From assembly GCA_051278195.1 (NCBI GenBank), contig JBNMQM010000001.1:62001-126000 (forward strand): a stretch of 64,000 bases of DNA, given 5' to 3'. The stretch comes from JAHRVQ01 sp051278195. Its GTDB lineage: Bacteria; Pseudomonadota; Gammaproteobacteria; Pseudomonadales; Azotimanducaceae. Positions 1 to 8,110 of this stretch are shown one piece after another; positions within the stretch are counted from its first letter, which is position 1, and each line of letters begins with the position of its first letter. Under the pieces are notes generated by a model that was not told the origin of the DNA, did not search any database, and saw only the letters and a list, made by a program, of their open reading frames with translations. The position numbers were made by a program, and so were the translations under genes.

Positions 1-1
1 G

Positions 2-61
2 GACGCGAAGGGATTTCGAATCCCGATTAGCGACGTTACAAGCATCCGCGATGGAAAATAA
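2..61 (+). CDS. C-terminal end of an unidentified gene (partial)
   Basis: A reading frame enters from the left edge and ends at TAA 59-61. Its 19 visible residues end in IPISDVTSIRDGK and look like a beta-strand-rich tail. A second frame is also open to TAG at 69-71, so the choice of frame is a guess based on residue pattern. No family can be named from so little sequence. The next gene starts about 60 bases later on the same strand. Confidence 0.3.
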   Translation, partial: DAKGFRIPISDVTSIRDGK

Positions 62-118
62 CGCGCAATAGTGTGATGCTTGGTCTTTACCAGTTGGCGC
101 GGCTTCCATTTTGAATAT

Positions 119-1102
119 ATGTTGAAGTTGAAAGGCAGAAGCCCTGAAGAACATATCATTCTGATAGCCTCGGCTATTTGTCTGACTGGTCAGGTGCCGT
201 TTGGTCTAGTGCGGTTATCCCGCGGCGACTGGATCATTGCGATGATCGATTTGATTGGCGCCCTTCTGTGTGCAACGGCGATCTATCAAGTCTACCGCCA
301 CCATCGGGTTGGGCTGTTTGGCACCATAATGAGTGTCGCGGCGGTGTTAGGCGTGTCGGCGATTATCAGTTTGGGTGGCGTCGAAGACGTGCATTTTATA
401 TACCCAGTGGTCATTGTGAGTCACTTCCTAATGCCTCCCAGACATGCACTGTGGCTCAGCATTTTTGCGGTGCTTGGCATCACAGCGCTTTTATCTGCGG
501 AGTTGTCTCATTTTTACCTAGCAAAAATCGGCATATCGATTTTAGGTTGTACCTCTTTCGCCTATGCATTTGCATCGCTGCGAAACCGTCAAAACCTAAA
601 ATTACTGCAGCTTTCAACACGAGATGCGCTAACCAACGTCTTTAACCGCCGTTCTTTGGACGAGAAGCTGAGCGAGTTTGTGCTGCAGGTGAATCGACAG
701 CCGGCAGACGCTGCTCTTGTGTTATTGGATCTTGATAACTTCAAGAAGATCAATGATGAAGAAGGACATGCAGCCGGCGATGAAGTTCTCCAGCGTGTCG
801 CCAAGACGATCCAGCAGCGAATTCGAGTGACCGACAGCTTGTACCGCTATGGCGGCGATGAATTTGTTGTTTTTGCCGCAGACACCAATATTGAGCAGGT
901 TGTCGGTCTTGCTGAGGATTTGAGGTCGAGGGTAGAAGCTACCGAGGCGATGGAAGGTTCTCAAGTATCGATATCTTTGGGAGTTGCAGCTTATGAGGCG
1001 GGCAATACAGTCACTGATTGGCTGCTCTCTGCTGACACGGCTTTACTTAAAGCCAAACGCAGTGGCCGTAATAAAGTAGTTGTTCGAGTCGCTAAAGCCT
1101 AG
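119..1102 (+). CDS. membrane-bound diguanylate cyclase (GGDEF)
   Basis: This protein should make cyclic di-GMP from two GTP at the inner membrane. About five or six hydrophobic helices fill the first 155 residues and have no clear sensor family. A GGDEF domain follows, with the intact signature GGDEF near residue 245 and an inhibitory RxxD site (RVTD) correctly placed five residues before it, so product inhibition is expected. The N-terminal part of the domain carries DALTNVFNRR, typical of the family. I prefer ATG 119 over an upstream TTG at 80 because hydrophobic sequence follows soon after it. No EAL domain is present. Calling it an active cyclase is family inference; the stimulus is unknown. 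Confidence 0.9.
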   Translation: MLKLKGRSPEEHIILIASAICLTGQVPFGLVRLSRGDWIIAMIDLIGALLCATAIYQVYRHHRVGLFGTIMSVAAVLGVSAIISLGGVEDVHFIYPVVIVSHFLMPPRHALWLSIFAVLGITALLSAELSHFYLAKIGISILGCTSFAYAFASLRNRQNLKLLQLSTRDALTNVFNRRSLDEKLSEFVLQVNRQPADAALVLLDLDNFKKINDEEGHAAGDEVLQRVAKTIQQRIRVTDSLYRYGGDEFVVFAADTNIEQVVGLAEDLRSRVEATEAMEGSQVSISLGVAAYEAGNTVTDWLLSADTALLKAKRSGRNKVVVRVAKA

Positions 1103-1104
1103 CT

Positions 1105-1499
1105 ATGAAAAAAGTGGCTCTCAAGCTACTGCTTGCTTGCTTCCTTGGCGCCATTTGTACCATCTGCTCTGCAGCATGCGCGCAGCCTCAAACCTTTGGG
1201 TCCTTGGGAGCTTCCGTTCAGAAGAAAATGCGGCGCTTGAACGGCTGCGTCTAGAAACGCGCTTATCAGTGACCGTCGAGTTTCGATCAGAACAATCGGG
1301 TCTAATCCGTCTAGTTGTGCCAGCGGGGCAACTCCCTCAAACTACTCTAGACCTGCATGAAACCGACGGATGGAGGATCGCTGCGATTGAAGCGCACGCG
1401 GCCCGGTTGGAGTTCCGCATGTCTTCTCTTTCGGACTACTGTGCGTATCCTGATTTGGCTCAAGATCTGGTCGAAATTTGTCATCACTTACCGCGCTGA
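1105..1499 (+). pseudogene. secreted SPOR-like protein broken by a frameshift
   Basis: ATG 1105 opens a clean signal peptide (MKKVALKLLLACFLGAICT, then an Ala/Cys-rich cleavage region) two bases after the cyclase stop, but this frame stops near 1250. The downstream part in another frame, from about 1190 to TGA 1497-1499, reads NLWVLGSFRSEENAALERL and then alternating strands, which resembles the start of a SPOR (peptidoglycan-binding) domain. Joining the two needs one frame change between roughly 1170 and 1195, around the run caaacctttggg. It may be a true frameshift, a sequencing error or, less likely, programmed slippage. The SPOR assignment rests on the first strand-helix pattern only. Confidence 0.5.
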
Positions 1500-1560
1500 T
1501 CTCGCTATCAGTTTCAAAGAGCATGCGTTATTCTGCCCGCATTACGCGCAAGGAGGTTTA

Positions 1561-2043
1561 ATGCGGCTTGTCATATTGATGTTACTAACGATTATTGTAG
1601 GTTGCAGCGGTGAAGGCGCGCCGGCAACGAAACTTGAATTAGAAAAGGACGCTCCTATGAGCAACAAAGAAGCCGCCGATGCATTTATGCAATCTAACGC
1701 GGCAAAGCCAAACGTGATTCAGACTGAATCCGGCTTACAGTACACCATCATTGAGAGCGGTACCGGCTCAACACCTAAGCCTTCTGACACTGTGGCTGCA
1801 CACTACGCCGGTCGGTTGTTAGATGGCAGTGAATTTGACAGCTCTTACTCCAGAGGTGAGCCCCTTACCATTGCTGTTGGAGGAGTCATTAAAGGTTGGA
1901 CAGAAGCATTATTAATGATGAAGGAAGGAGACAAGTGGACGTTATTTGTTCCTCCTGAATTAGGATACGGCGAACGCGGTGTCGGGCCCATTCCGGCAAA
2001 CAGCGCGCTGATTTTTGATATTGAACTAGTAGAGGTGAAATAG
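1561..2043 (+). CDS. FKBP-type peptidyl-prolyl isomerase lipoprotein
   Basis: A 160-residue enzyme expected to catalyse cis-trans isomerisation of prolyl bonds in the periplasm. It begins with a lipoprotein signal ending in the lipobox IVGC (Cys at residue 15), so it is probably anchored to a membrane. After a polar linker, the FKBP domain covers about residues 53-160, with family hallmarks VAAHYAGRLLDGSEFDSS, the GVIKGWTEAL stretch and PPELGYGERG. A strong ribosome site (aaggaggttt) lies just before ATG 1561 and fixes the start, although the frame stays open further upstream. The following oxidoreductase starts 8 bases after its stop, suggesting co-transcription. Confidence 0.93.
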   Translation: MRLVILMLLTIIVGCSGEGAPATKLELEKDAPMSNKEAADAFMQSNAAKPNVIQTESGLQYTIIESGTGSTPKPSDTVAAHYAGRLLDGSEFDSSYSRGEPLTIAVGGVIKGWTEALLMMKEGDKWTLFVPPELGYGERGVGPIPANSALIFDIELVEVK

Positions 2044-2051
2044 GAGATAGC

Positions 2052-3173
2052 ATGACAGATACATCTAAGGAAATTCGATCGGAAGTAACAAGTGCAGGAA
2101 AGCTAAAGCTTTCAATTGAGTCGGTGCCGATGCCAGTGCCCGGCGACAATGAGGTGCTCATCAAGATTGATGCATCTCCGATAAATCCATCGGATCTTGG
2201 GTTGTTAATTGGCCCAGCAGACGTTAGTACGATGACGGTTACTGGTAGTGGTGAAGATGCCGTTGTCACAATGGACATTCCAGCTGCGATGATGAAAGCC
2301 ATGGCCGCGCGCGTTGATGAGTCGCTGCCGGTAGGTAATGAAGGCGCTGGTGTCGTCATTGCAACAGGTGCTGGTGCTGAGGCGCTGATGGGTAAGATGG
2401 TCGGCGTCGCTGGCGGCGCGATGTATTCTCAGTATCGAGTCGTTCCAGCTACTAGCTGTCTTGTTATGCATGATGGCACGACGGCGGCACAAGCAGCTTC
2501 TTGCTTTGTGAACCCATTGACTGCGCTAGGCATGGTAGAAACTATGAAGCTCGAGAACCATACGGCTCTTGTGCATACAGCAGCAGCATCTAACCTTGGC
2601 CAGATGCTGGTCAAAATTTGTAAAGCTGACAGTGTTGCCCTGGTCAATATTGTAAGAAAGAGTGACCACGTGGATTTACTGAAGTCATTGGGCGCGGAGC
2701 ATGTCTGCAATTCTTCCAGCGAAACCTTCATGGATGATCTTGTGGACGCATTGGTTGCGACCGGTGCTACCCTGGCTTTCGATGCAACCGGCGGCGGTAA
2801 GCTTGCAGGACAAATCCTTACAGCAATGGAAATTGCAGCCAACAAAACGGCAAAAGAATACAGCCGCTACGGCTCAACCGTGCACAAGCAGGTCTACATC
2901 TACGGCGGCCTCGATCGGTCTCCAACGACGCTGAACCGTGCTTTTGGCATGATGTGGGGAATCGGCGGTTGGTTACTAACACCTTTCATCGGCCGAATTG
3001 GCATGGAGAAATTTGGTGTGCTTAGACAGCGTGTATCAGACGAAATTGGCACAACGTTTGCCAGCACGTATACCAGCACGGTCTCTCTTGCTGAGGTATT
3101 AGACCCCGAAGCCATTAAGGTTTACGCGAAGCAAGCGACGGGTGAAAAATACCTGATTAATCCGAACGGCTAA
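2052..3173 (+). CDS. zinc-type alcohol dehydrogenase / quinone oxidoreductase-like protein
   Basis: A 373-residue member of the medium-chain dehydrogenase/reductase superfamily. The N-terminal GroES-like half contains the SPINPSDLGLL segment seen in quinone oxidoreductases, and the Rossmann half has TAAASNLGQMLVKIC followed by a helix and LLKSLGAEHV, the nucleotide-binding pattern. The catalytic and structural zinc cysteine clusters are absent, so NADPH-dependent reduction of a quinone or enone is likelier than alcohol oxidation. The substrate is unknown. Its 3' end overlaps the convergent TetR gene by 17 bases. Confidence 0.85.
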   Translation: MTDTSKEIRSEVTSAGKLKLSIESVPMPVPGDNEVLIKIDASPINPSDLGLLIGPADVSTMTVTGSGEDAVVTMDIPAAMMKAMAARVDESLPVGNEGAGVVIATGAGAEALMGKMVGVAGGAMYSQYRVVPATSCLVMHDGTTAAQAASCFVNPLTALGMVETMKLENHTALVHTAAASNLGQMLVKICKADSVALVNIVRKSDHVDLLKSLGAEHVCNSSSETFMDDLVDALVATGATLAFDATGGGKLAGQILTAMEIAANKTAKEYSRYGSTVHKQVYIYGGLDRSPTTLNRAFGMMWGIGGWLLTPFIGRIGMEKFGVLRQRVSDEIGTTFASTYTSTVSLAEVLDPEAIKVYAKQATGEKYLINPNG

Positions 3174-3753
3174 GGCTCGCAATTTGGGTGCCTACCCAGC
3201 TGGGAAAATCTTCCTGCTGGGTAGGCGACAAGCCCAACATCTTCTGAAAATCCAGTCCACAAATCCCCCATCCCACTGCAGTTGAAACCGCAAGGCACAC
3301 CATATTGCGTGAAGTTTGTTGATCTGGATCGCTTAACCCTTCAGTGATTCTATCGATGATACTGGTGATGCTTTGGGTGCTGTTAATGGGCAGCTCGACG
3401 CCTTCCAATCGAACATCCTCCATGGCTCGCCAGGCAAGCAGTTTGGTATGCCCGGTAGCGCTCATGAGATTGAACAGCGCTTCAACGCTGGCTTTGGGAC
3501 CAATACCTGATTCGAGGACCTGGGCCATGTCGCCAATAAGATGATCCGTCATTCTCAGTAAAAGCGCTGTGCGCATTTCTTCCGCACTACCAAAATGGTG
3601 CAGCAGTGTGCCGTGGTTGATACCGGTATCCGCCGCAACGTCTTTGATGGTTAAACCCCGCACACCATGTTCGGACAGCCTTAATTGAGCGGCACTTAGA
3701 ATAAGTTCGCGAGCTTCTTCAGGTGTTCTTCTTAGTCTAGCGGCCAATGGCAC
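3157..3753 (-). CDS. TetR-family transcriptional repressor
   Basis: The N-terminal helix-turn-helix is clear: TIKDVAADTGINHGTLLHHF followed by GSAEEMRTALLLRM, a canonical TetR DNA-binding unit. The C-terminal ligand domain is generic. The frame extends upstream to an ATG at 3873, but that extension would cross the divergent Coq4 start and the palindromic operators, and it encodes no family-like sequence. GTG 3753, or TTG 3747 with AGAGG five bases before it, is the likely start. The gene is divergent from Coq4-pterin dehydratase and convergent with the oxidoreductase. Control of its own promoter and the Coq4 promoter is inferred from the palindromes between them. Confidence 0.9.
   Translation of the reverse strand: MPLAARLRRTPEEARELILSAAQLRLSEHGVRGLTIKDVAADTGINHGTLLHHFGSAEEMRTALLLRMTDHLIGDMAQVLESGIGPKASVEALFNLMSATGHTKLLAWRAMEDVRLEGVELPINSTQSITSIIDRITEGLSDPDQQTSRNMVCLAVSTAVGWGICGLDFQKMLGLSPTQQEDFPSWVGTQIASLSRSD
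3190..3226. terminator. long inverted repeat in the 3' end of the TetR gene
   Basis: Perfect 11-base arms gcctacccagc / gctgggtaggc enclose 15 bases that can themselves pair (ggaa/ttcc). It lies just past the stop of the plus-strand oxidoreductase and inside the last codons of the convergent TetR gene. It has no T-run. It could end or stabilise the plus-strand transcript; that role is inference. Confidence 0.45.
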
Positions 3754-3783
3754 CTCTGTACTTTTGAGTTTGTGAACAGTTCT

Positions 3784-3829
3784 TGTTGACAAAGATGTTA
3801 ACAGGACTATTATTAACATTCTTGTTAAT
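3784..3829. promoter_or_regulatory. sigma-70 promoter overlapped by two palindromic operators
   Basis: On the plus strand, TTGACA at 3786-3791 and TATTAT at 3808-3813 are separated by 16 bases, a near-consensus sigma-70 promoter reading toward the Coq4 gene (ATG 3845). Two dyads cover it. TGTTGAC-6-GTTAACA (3784-3803) has one mismatch between its arms and sits over the -35 box. ATTAACA-4-TGTTAAT (3812-3829) is perfect and sits at the -10/start region. The position between a TetR gene and its divergent neighbour is the usual arrangement for a TetR operator. Binding is inferred. Confidence 0.65.
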
Positions 3830-3844
3830 AGCGTTGAATTTACC

Positions 3845-4615
3845 ATGAAAGTTGAAGCCTCTCTCGAAGCCAACCGTCAAGCCAGCCCTAAAACTAACGA
3901 CGGTTCAAGCTATGAATCCCGTTCTATGCAACCTCTGGTGGCGATGCGCGCGATGAAGAAGTTGCTGAAAGACCCAGAAGCCACAGAGCAGGTATTTGTG
4001 ATTATTCGGGCTTTGTCTGGCGATGTCATTGAGCGCGGTTATCGCCGTTTTTTGTTAACCCCTAAAGCGGGGCAAATACTGCGAGCGCCCACTTCTTTGC
4101 TGTCAGTCTTGTCTGATCGTGATGCCCTCAGGCAAATGCCAGATGGAAGCCTTGGGCGAGCCTATCTAGGCTTCATGGAAAGAGGAAATATCACAGCTGA
4201 AGGCCTAAAGGACGCGAGTGAAACAGAAGAACAGGTGGCGCTGACTGGAGATACCGGGATAGAAACCTATGCCCTCCGGTTGAGAGATCAACACGACCTT
4301 TGGCATGTTGTTACAGGGTTTGGCCGTGACTTGGCTGGCGAAGCATGTTTGTTAGCGTTCACTTACGCGCAAACTAAAAATCGTGGAATTGGCTTCATTG
4401 CTTTCATGGCGGCGCTAAAGTTGAGGAAAGTTTTTGGATCTAGAGTCATCAGTAGCATGTGGCAAGCCTATCAAATGGGCCGGCGCACTTTGTGGATGCC
4501 AGGTCAGCACTGGGAAGTCCTGTTGGCTAAGCCACTGGTTCAGGTCAGAATCGAACTGGGTGTCTCAGAACCCGATCGATATCAAAGTCTGCCGCTAGAA
4601 TTAGTGATGGGCTGA
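3845..4615 (+). CDS. Coq4-family ubiquinone biosynthesis protein
   Basis: Coq4 proteins act in ubiquinone synthesis, where they bind a metal and, in recent work, are linked to removal of the C1 carboxyl group of the ring precursor. The signature HDLWHVVTGFGRD, with the HDxxH metal motif, is present around residues 150-165, followed by GEACLLAFTYAQ as expected. The 256-residue length is slightly longer than average because of a polar N-terminus of about 30 residues. It starts right after the operator/promoter and is followed three bases later by pterin dehydratase, implying one TetR-controlled transcript. Why a quinone gene is paired with a pterin gene is not clear. Confidence 0.85.
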   Translation: MKVEASLEANRQASPKTNDGSSYESRSMQPLVAMRAMKKLLKDPEATEQVFVIIRALSGDVIERGYRRFLLTPKAGQILRAPTSLLSVLSDRDALRQMPDGSLGRAYLGFMERGNITAEGLKDASETEEQVALTGDTGIETYALRLRDQHDLWHVVTGFGRDLAGEACLLAFTYAQTKNRGIGFIAFMAALKLRKVFGSRVISSMWQAYQMGRRTLWMPGQHWEVLLAKPLVQVRIELGVSEPDRYQSLPLELVMG

Positions 4616-4618
4616 GGC

Positions 4619-4888
4619 GTGGCTCGGTTGTTTTCCGAAGTCGGCGATGCTCTGGTCGCCGATCTGCAGTTTGCCGATTTCAATCAAGCTTTCCGCTTTA
4701 TGACGTTAGTCGCAGAGTTAGCCGAAGCTCAGCAGCATCACCCCGAGTGGCGCAACGTCTATGATCGCGTTTCTGTTCGATTGACGACTCATGATGCCGG
4801 AAATCGAATAACAGACCTCGATCGCAATTTGGCTGCCAGTATCGAGGCTCACCCTGACATCCAATGCCTTGGAGCCCGCGTCCTGTAA
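4619..4888 (+). CDS. phhB: pterin-4a-carbinolamine dehydratase
   Basis: This enzyme dehydrates the 4a-hydroxy-tetrahydropterin released by aromatic amino-acid hydroxylases, allowing cofactor recycling. The 89 residues include FNQAFRFMTLVAELAEAQQ, the active-site HHPEW and the downstream RVSVRLTTHDAGNRIT, the standard family core with both catalytic histidines. It is short at the N-terminus: the first strand-loop before the FADF segment is reduced. The start is GTG 4619, three bases past the Coq4 stop. The likely partner hydroxylase is encoded 45 kb away at 49487-51232. Confidence 0.9.
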   Translation: MARLFSEVGDALVADLQFADFNQAFRFMTLVAELAEAQQHHPEWRNVYDRVSVRLTTHDAGNRITDLDRNLAASIEAHPDIQCLGARVL

Positions 4889-5062
4889 GGAATACTGCAG
4901 ATTCCTCCACTATCGACCCTCTGCTTATCCACAGGAGCACCCTGACTGTTAGCTATATTATTGATATTTATCAATAATTACTTGATCTAAGAAACGCTCG
5001 GAAAATGTGGAGATTCCTTCACTTTCTTACTAGAATGCCGTCAAACGTCACCCTAGCCACTT

Positions 5063-5896
5063 ATGTTTCATCTATCAAAACCCTTATTGATCGTTCTCAT
5101 TGCGTTACTGGGCTTCAATCCACTAGACGATGCTGCGGCGCCGCGAATGCAAACCTCAAGCGCTGTTGTGCCGGAACCTTATCATGCCGCTGCGGTGTCG
5201 CTGGGTAAGGTAGAAGATCAAAGTGCGCCGGATTTTTCCGATATCCGCCACGCGCCAGATCGCAAGGCTGCTTTCTATGCGTTTCTGTTACCTATGGTCC
5301 ATGAGGCTAACCAGGAAGTGGCGCGGGAACGTCGCTGGCTAGGGAGTCTAGGCATGCAGATGTTGAATGGTCGCGGCTTAAGTCATGAACAGCGTAACGA
5401 GTTGACGACAATTGAAGGTCGATACAGGCTTAGCTCTCGGGGAAATAGCGACGCAGGTCGCATTGGTGAACTGCTCAAGCGCGTCGATACAGTGCCCGCC
5501 GCCCTTGTCGTGGCCCAGGCGGCGAAAGAGTCGGGTTGGGGTACCTCACGGTTTGCGACGGCGGCAAACAACTATTTCGGTATCTGGTGTTTCTATCGAG
5601 GCTGCGGCGTTACACCGCTAAGAAGAACGGTTGGTTTGACCCATGAGGTGGCGACCTTTGCCAGCGTGCGTCAATCAGTTCGATACTATGTTCGAACCTT
5701 GAACACCCACATTGCTTACGACGGATTCCGTGACATGCGTTCGTCCAAGCGCTTTGCTAATGAGCCTATTATCGGCGATGAGTTGGCCAGTGGCTTGCTT
5801 CGATACTCCGAAAGGGGGCTTGCCTATGTCGAGGAAATTCAGGCGATGATCCGCTACAACAAACTCAAGCGGTTTAATGTGCCTTACCGGGCCTAA
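5063..5896 (+). CDS. secreted Bax-type glucosaminidase
   Basis: A 277-residue exported protein of the glucosaminidase (Bax) family, expected to cut N-acetylglucosamine linkages in peptidoglycan. An N-terminal signal segment (SKPLLIVLIALLGFNP) is followed by a linker and then the catalytic domain from about residue 70. Family landmarks are VAQAAKESGWGTSRFA, with the catalytic glutamate in KESGWG, then NNYFGIWCF and a C-terminal SVRYYVRTLNTH repeat region. It ends in a 4-base convergent overlap with the next gene. Export and wall cleavage are family inference. Confidence 0.88.
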   Translation: MFHLSKPLLIVLIALLGFNPLDDAAAPRMQTSSAVVPEPYHAAAVSLGKVEDQSAPDFSDIRHAPDRKAAFYAFLLPMVHEANQEVARERRWLGSLGMQMLNGRGLSHEQRNELTTIEGRYRLSSRGNSDAGRIGELLKRVDTVPAALVVAQAAKESGWGTSRFATAANNYFGIWCFYRGCGVTPLRRTVGLTHEVATFASVRQSVRYYVRTLNTHIAYDGFRDMRSSKRFANEPIIGDELASGLLRYSERGLAYVEEIQAMIRYNKLKRFNVPYRA

Positions 5897-7104
5897 TCAA
5901 CCTGCGAGGAAGCGTCAAAAGATAGATGTTTGACGCCGCGGGTGGGAACATCGAAAAATTTCGTCAACGACATGTCTACCGAGTCAAAGACCGCCACTCC
6001 GCGATCGAAATCATTCACTGCTATCAGTGACGTGTCGCCAATATTGGTTAAGCCAAAGGGCGTTTTGACACCTAGCATTGTGCCGCTCACGTATTGCCAA
6101 TAGTTGGTGTTTCGCGAGTGCCAGGCGACTAGATTGGATTCAGTGAAGACACAGCAGGTCACGCCGCTACGTTCGTTGTAAACCATATCGAAGGGATCTA
6201 GGTGCGATGTGCTGAAGGCTTCCTCCGCCGCTATGCCCGTCGCATCGACGCCCACAAGCGGGCCGGGCAGAGGAACGTCGTCTGGAAAAACTTCGGGGTC
6301 AAACCGACGAATAAAGTCGTTGGTGTCGGCTCCGAGAAGTGCTTGTAAAAACAGCGTCCCACCTTTTGTCCGCCTGACGTATTGCTCGACTGCGCCTGTA
6401 ATCTTGCCGGACGCATCTTCAGAAATATGGACAAAACTGCCGTTGATCGGCAAGGGTACCGTTCGAATCAGATCAAGTTTCGGCGAAAAGTAGTAGAGCG
6501 CCGGTTTAACAATAGTCATTAATAACGGATCGGAGACCGCGTCTGATTCTATCGCGCCGTCATCAGAGACAATTATATGTCCATTGTTACTTAGCAGCAT
6601 GTCGTGGCCATGGATCAATGGGGTTGGACGCCGCTTGACGATTTTGCCGCTGCTGGTGTCAGCGATCACGATCTCACCACCACCGGTGTCGATTCTATCT
6701 GATCGGTTAAAATGAAAAACCGCATACCGCCCATCTTTCAGTATCGCGCCGTGGCCGCTGAAACCCATGCCTTTGGGCGCTGATACCTGTTGCTGAACAG
6801 CGCCGTTTGCGTCTATCACCAGACAACCTTCTGAATCATCCCCGTAGGGAATGGTCACCCAACTGCCATTCGCCAGTGGTTCTAGGCTGTGCCCAAACCG
6901 ATAGTCTGCCAAGGCGTAGAATTTGTGTTGACCGGTGGAGAGCGAAAGCGAAAAGAGGCTGCTGACTTCATGAGATTGTTTGTCGAGTGTTGTCAGTCCG
7001 AGCAATCTGCCTGGCAGTGTTTGAGGTCGTGAGGCAAACAAAAGCGCAGGGGTCCCTGCGGTCAGAACAGAGAATTGTAAAAAATGACGACGACTTAATC
7101 TCAA
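5893..7104 (-). CDS. Tat-exported propeller protein, DUF1513-like
   Basis: The 403-residue product opens with a twin-arginine signal (MRLSRRHFLQF, then a hydrophobic run ending near PALLFASRP), so a folded, perhaps cofactor-bearing protein is exported. The rest has repeated strand patterns with GHGAILKDGRYAVF and HGHDMLLSNNGHIIVSDDG, which resemble the blades of DUF1513 periplasmic proteins. Those are often associated with iron or redox systems, but no such genes are adjacent here. The family match is by pattern memory and is moderate. The substrate and cofactor are unknown. Confidence 0.65.
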   Translation of the reverse strand: MRLSRRHFLQFSVLTAGTPALLFASRPQTLPGRLLGLTTLDKQSHEVSSLFSLSLSTGQHKFYALADYRFGHSLEPLANGSWVTIPYGDDSEGCLVIDANGAVQQQVSAPKGMGFSGHGAILKDGRYAVFHFNRSDRIDTGGGEIVIADTSSGKIVKRRPTPLIHGHDMLLSNNGHIIVSDDGAIESDAVSDPLLMTIVKPALYYFSPKLDLIRTVPLPINGSFVHISEDASGKITGAVEQYVRRTKGGTLFLQALLGADTNDFIRRFDPEVFPDDVPLPGPLVGVDATGIAAEEAFSTSHLDPFDMVYNERSGVTCCVFTESNLVAWHSRNTNYWQYVSGTMLGVKTPFGLTNIGDTSLIAVNDFDRGVAVFDSVDMSLTKFFDVPTRGVKHLSFDASSQVD

Positions 7105-7137
7105 AGATCACTCCAAGCGTGGGGCCGAGTTGATAGA

Positions 7138-8076
7138 ATGGCGTTTTCTCGCCGTAACCCAACTATGCATTTATACCAACCCATACTCGAGCGAACCACT
7201 GAATTCTTCGCCGAAGGAATGCCCGAGCCCAGGCGCATATTTCACGGTCGAGGACACATGTATCCGGGACTTGAGCATATTAACCTGGACTGGTATCCGC
7301 CGATTCTGCTCATCTCTGGATATAGTGAAGTCACCGGTGTCGCCGAACTCGCCGAAAAAATTCTCGCGGCAGACATGCTCGGCCAAATAGAAGGCGTCAT
7401 TCATCAATCCAGGTCGAGCCAGGGGGCAACCGCCAACGTTCTCTGGGGTGAAGCGAAAGATGCATTCGTGGTCACGGAGCAGGGGGTGCTTTATGAGGTA
7501 CAACCGGGGATTAATCAGAATGCTGGGTTGTTTCTTGATATGCGGCCATTGCGACGCTGGCTTCTGGATTATTCGTCAGATAAAAATGTCCTGAATCTAT
7601 TTGCCTATACCTGTTCGCTATCTGTTGCTGCTTTGGCCGGCGGTGCTCGTCAGGTCGTGAACGTCGATATGAGTAAACCGTCCATTAACTGGGGTAAGCG
7701 TAACCATGAGCTCAATGGCCAAGACATGCGCAGGGTCAGGTCTATGCCCCATAATCTTTTCAAATCGTGGGGCCGAATCCAGAAATTTGGCGGCTACGAC
7801 ACGGTCATTATTGACCCGCCGACGCGGCAGCGAGGCAGCTTTGATGCAGAGCGTGACTATGTGTCCATTTTGAAAAAGCTTCACAAGCTTCTTAAGCCCG
7901 GTGCTGATGTGATTGCGAGTGTGAATAGCCCCTACCTTGGCATGGACTTTCTACCAAACTTGATGCAACGTTATCAGTCTAAGATCAGGTTAATCGGAGA
8001 GATGCCCGCTAGCCCAGAATTTGAGGATCGCTATCCGGAGCGAGCACTGAAGATTTTTCACTTTCGAGGCGCTTAA
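7138..8076 (+). CDS. class I SAM-dependent methyltransferase (RlmI-like)
   Basis: A 312-residue methyltransferase of the rRNA-type group. The SAM pocket reads NLFAYTCSLSVAALAGGARQV, with the acidic strand end VVNVD, and the catalytic region IIDPPTRQ matches the DPP motif of RlmI/RlmK-like enzymes that modify cytosine or guanine. No PUA domain precedes it, unlike full-length RlmI. An alternative start is ATG 7165. It is divergent from the Tat protein and followed 34 bases later by a GST gene. An RNA target is inferred from the family only. Confidence 0.8.
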   Translation: MAFSRRNPTMHLYQPILERTTEFFAEGMPEPRRIFHGRGHMYPGLEHINLDWYPPILLISGYSEVTGVAELAEKILAADMLGQIEGVIHQSRSSQGATANVLWGEAKDAFVVTEQGVLYEVQPGINQNAGLFLDMRPLRRWLLDYSSDKNVLNLFAYTCSLSVAALAGGARQVVNVDMSKPSINWGKRNHELNGQDMRRVRSMPHNLFKSWGRIQKFGGYDTVIIDPPTRQRGSFDAERDYVSILKKLHKLLKPGADVIASVNSPYLGMDFLPNLMQRYQSKIRLIGEMPASPEFEDRYPERALKIFHFRGA

Positions 8077-8110
8077 GTGCCACTGCTGCAACAACAAGAA
8101 GAGAGACTGA

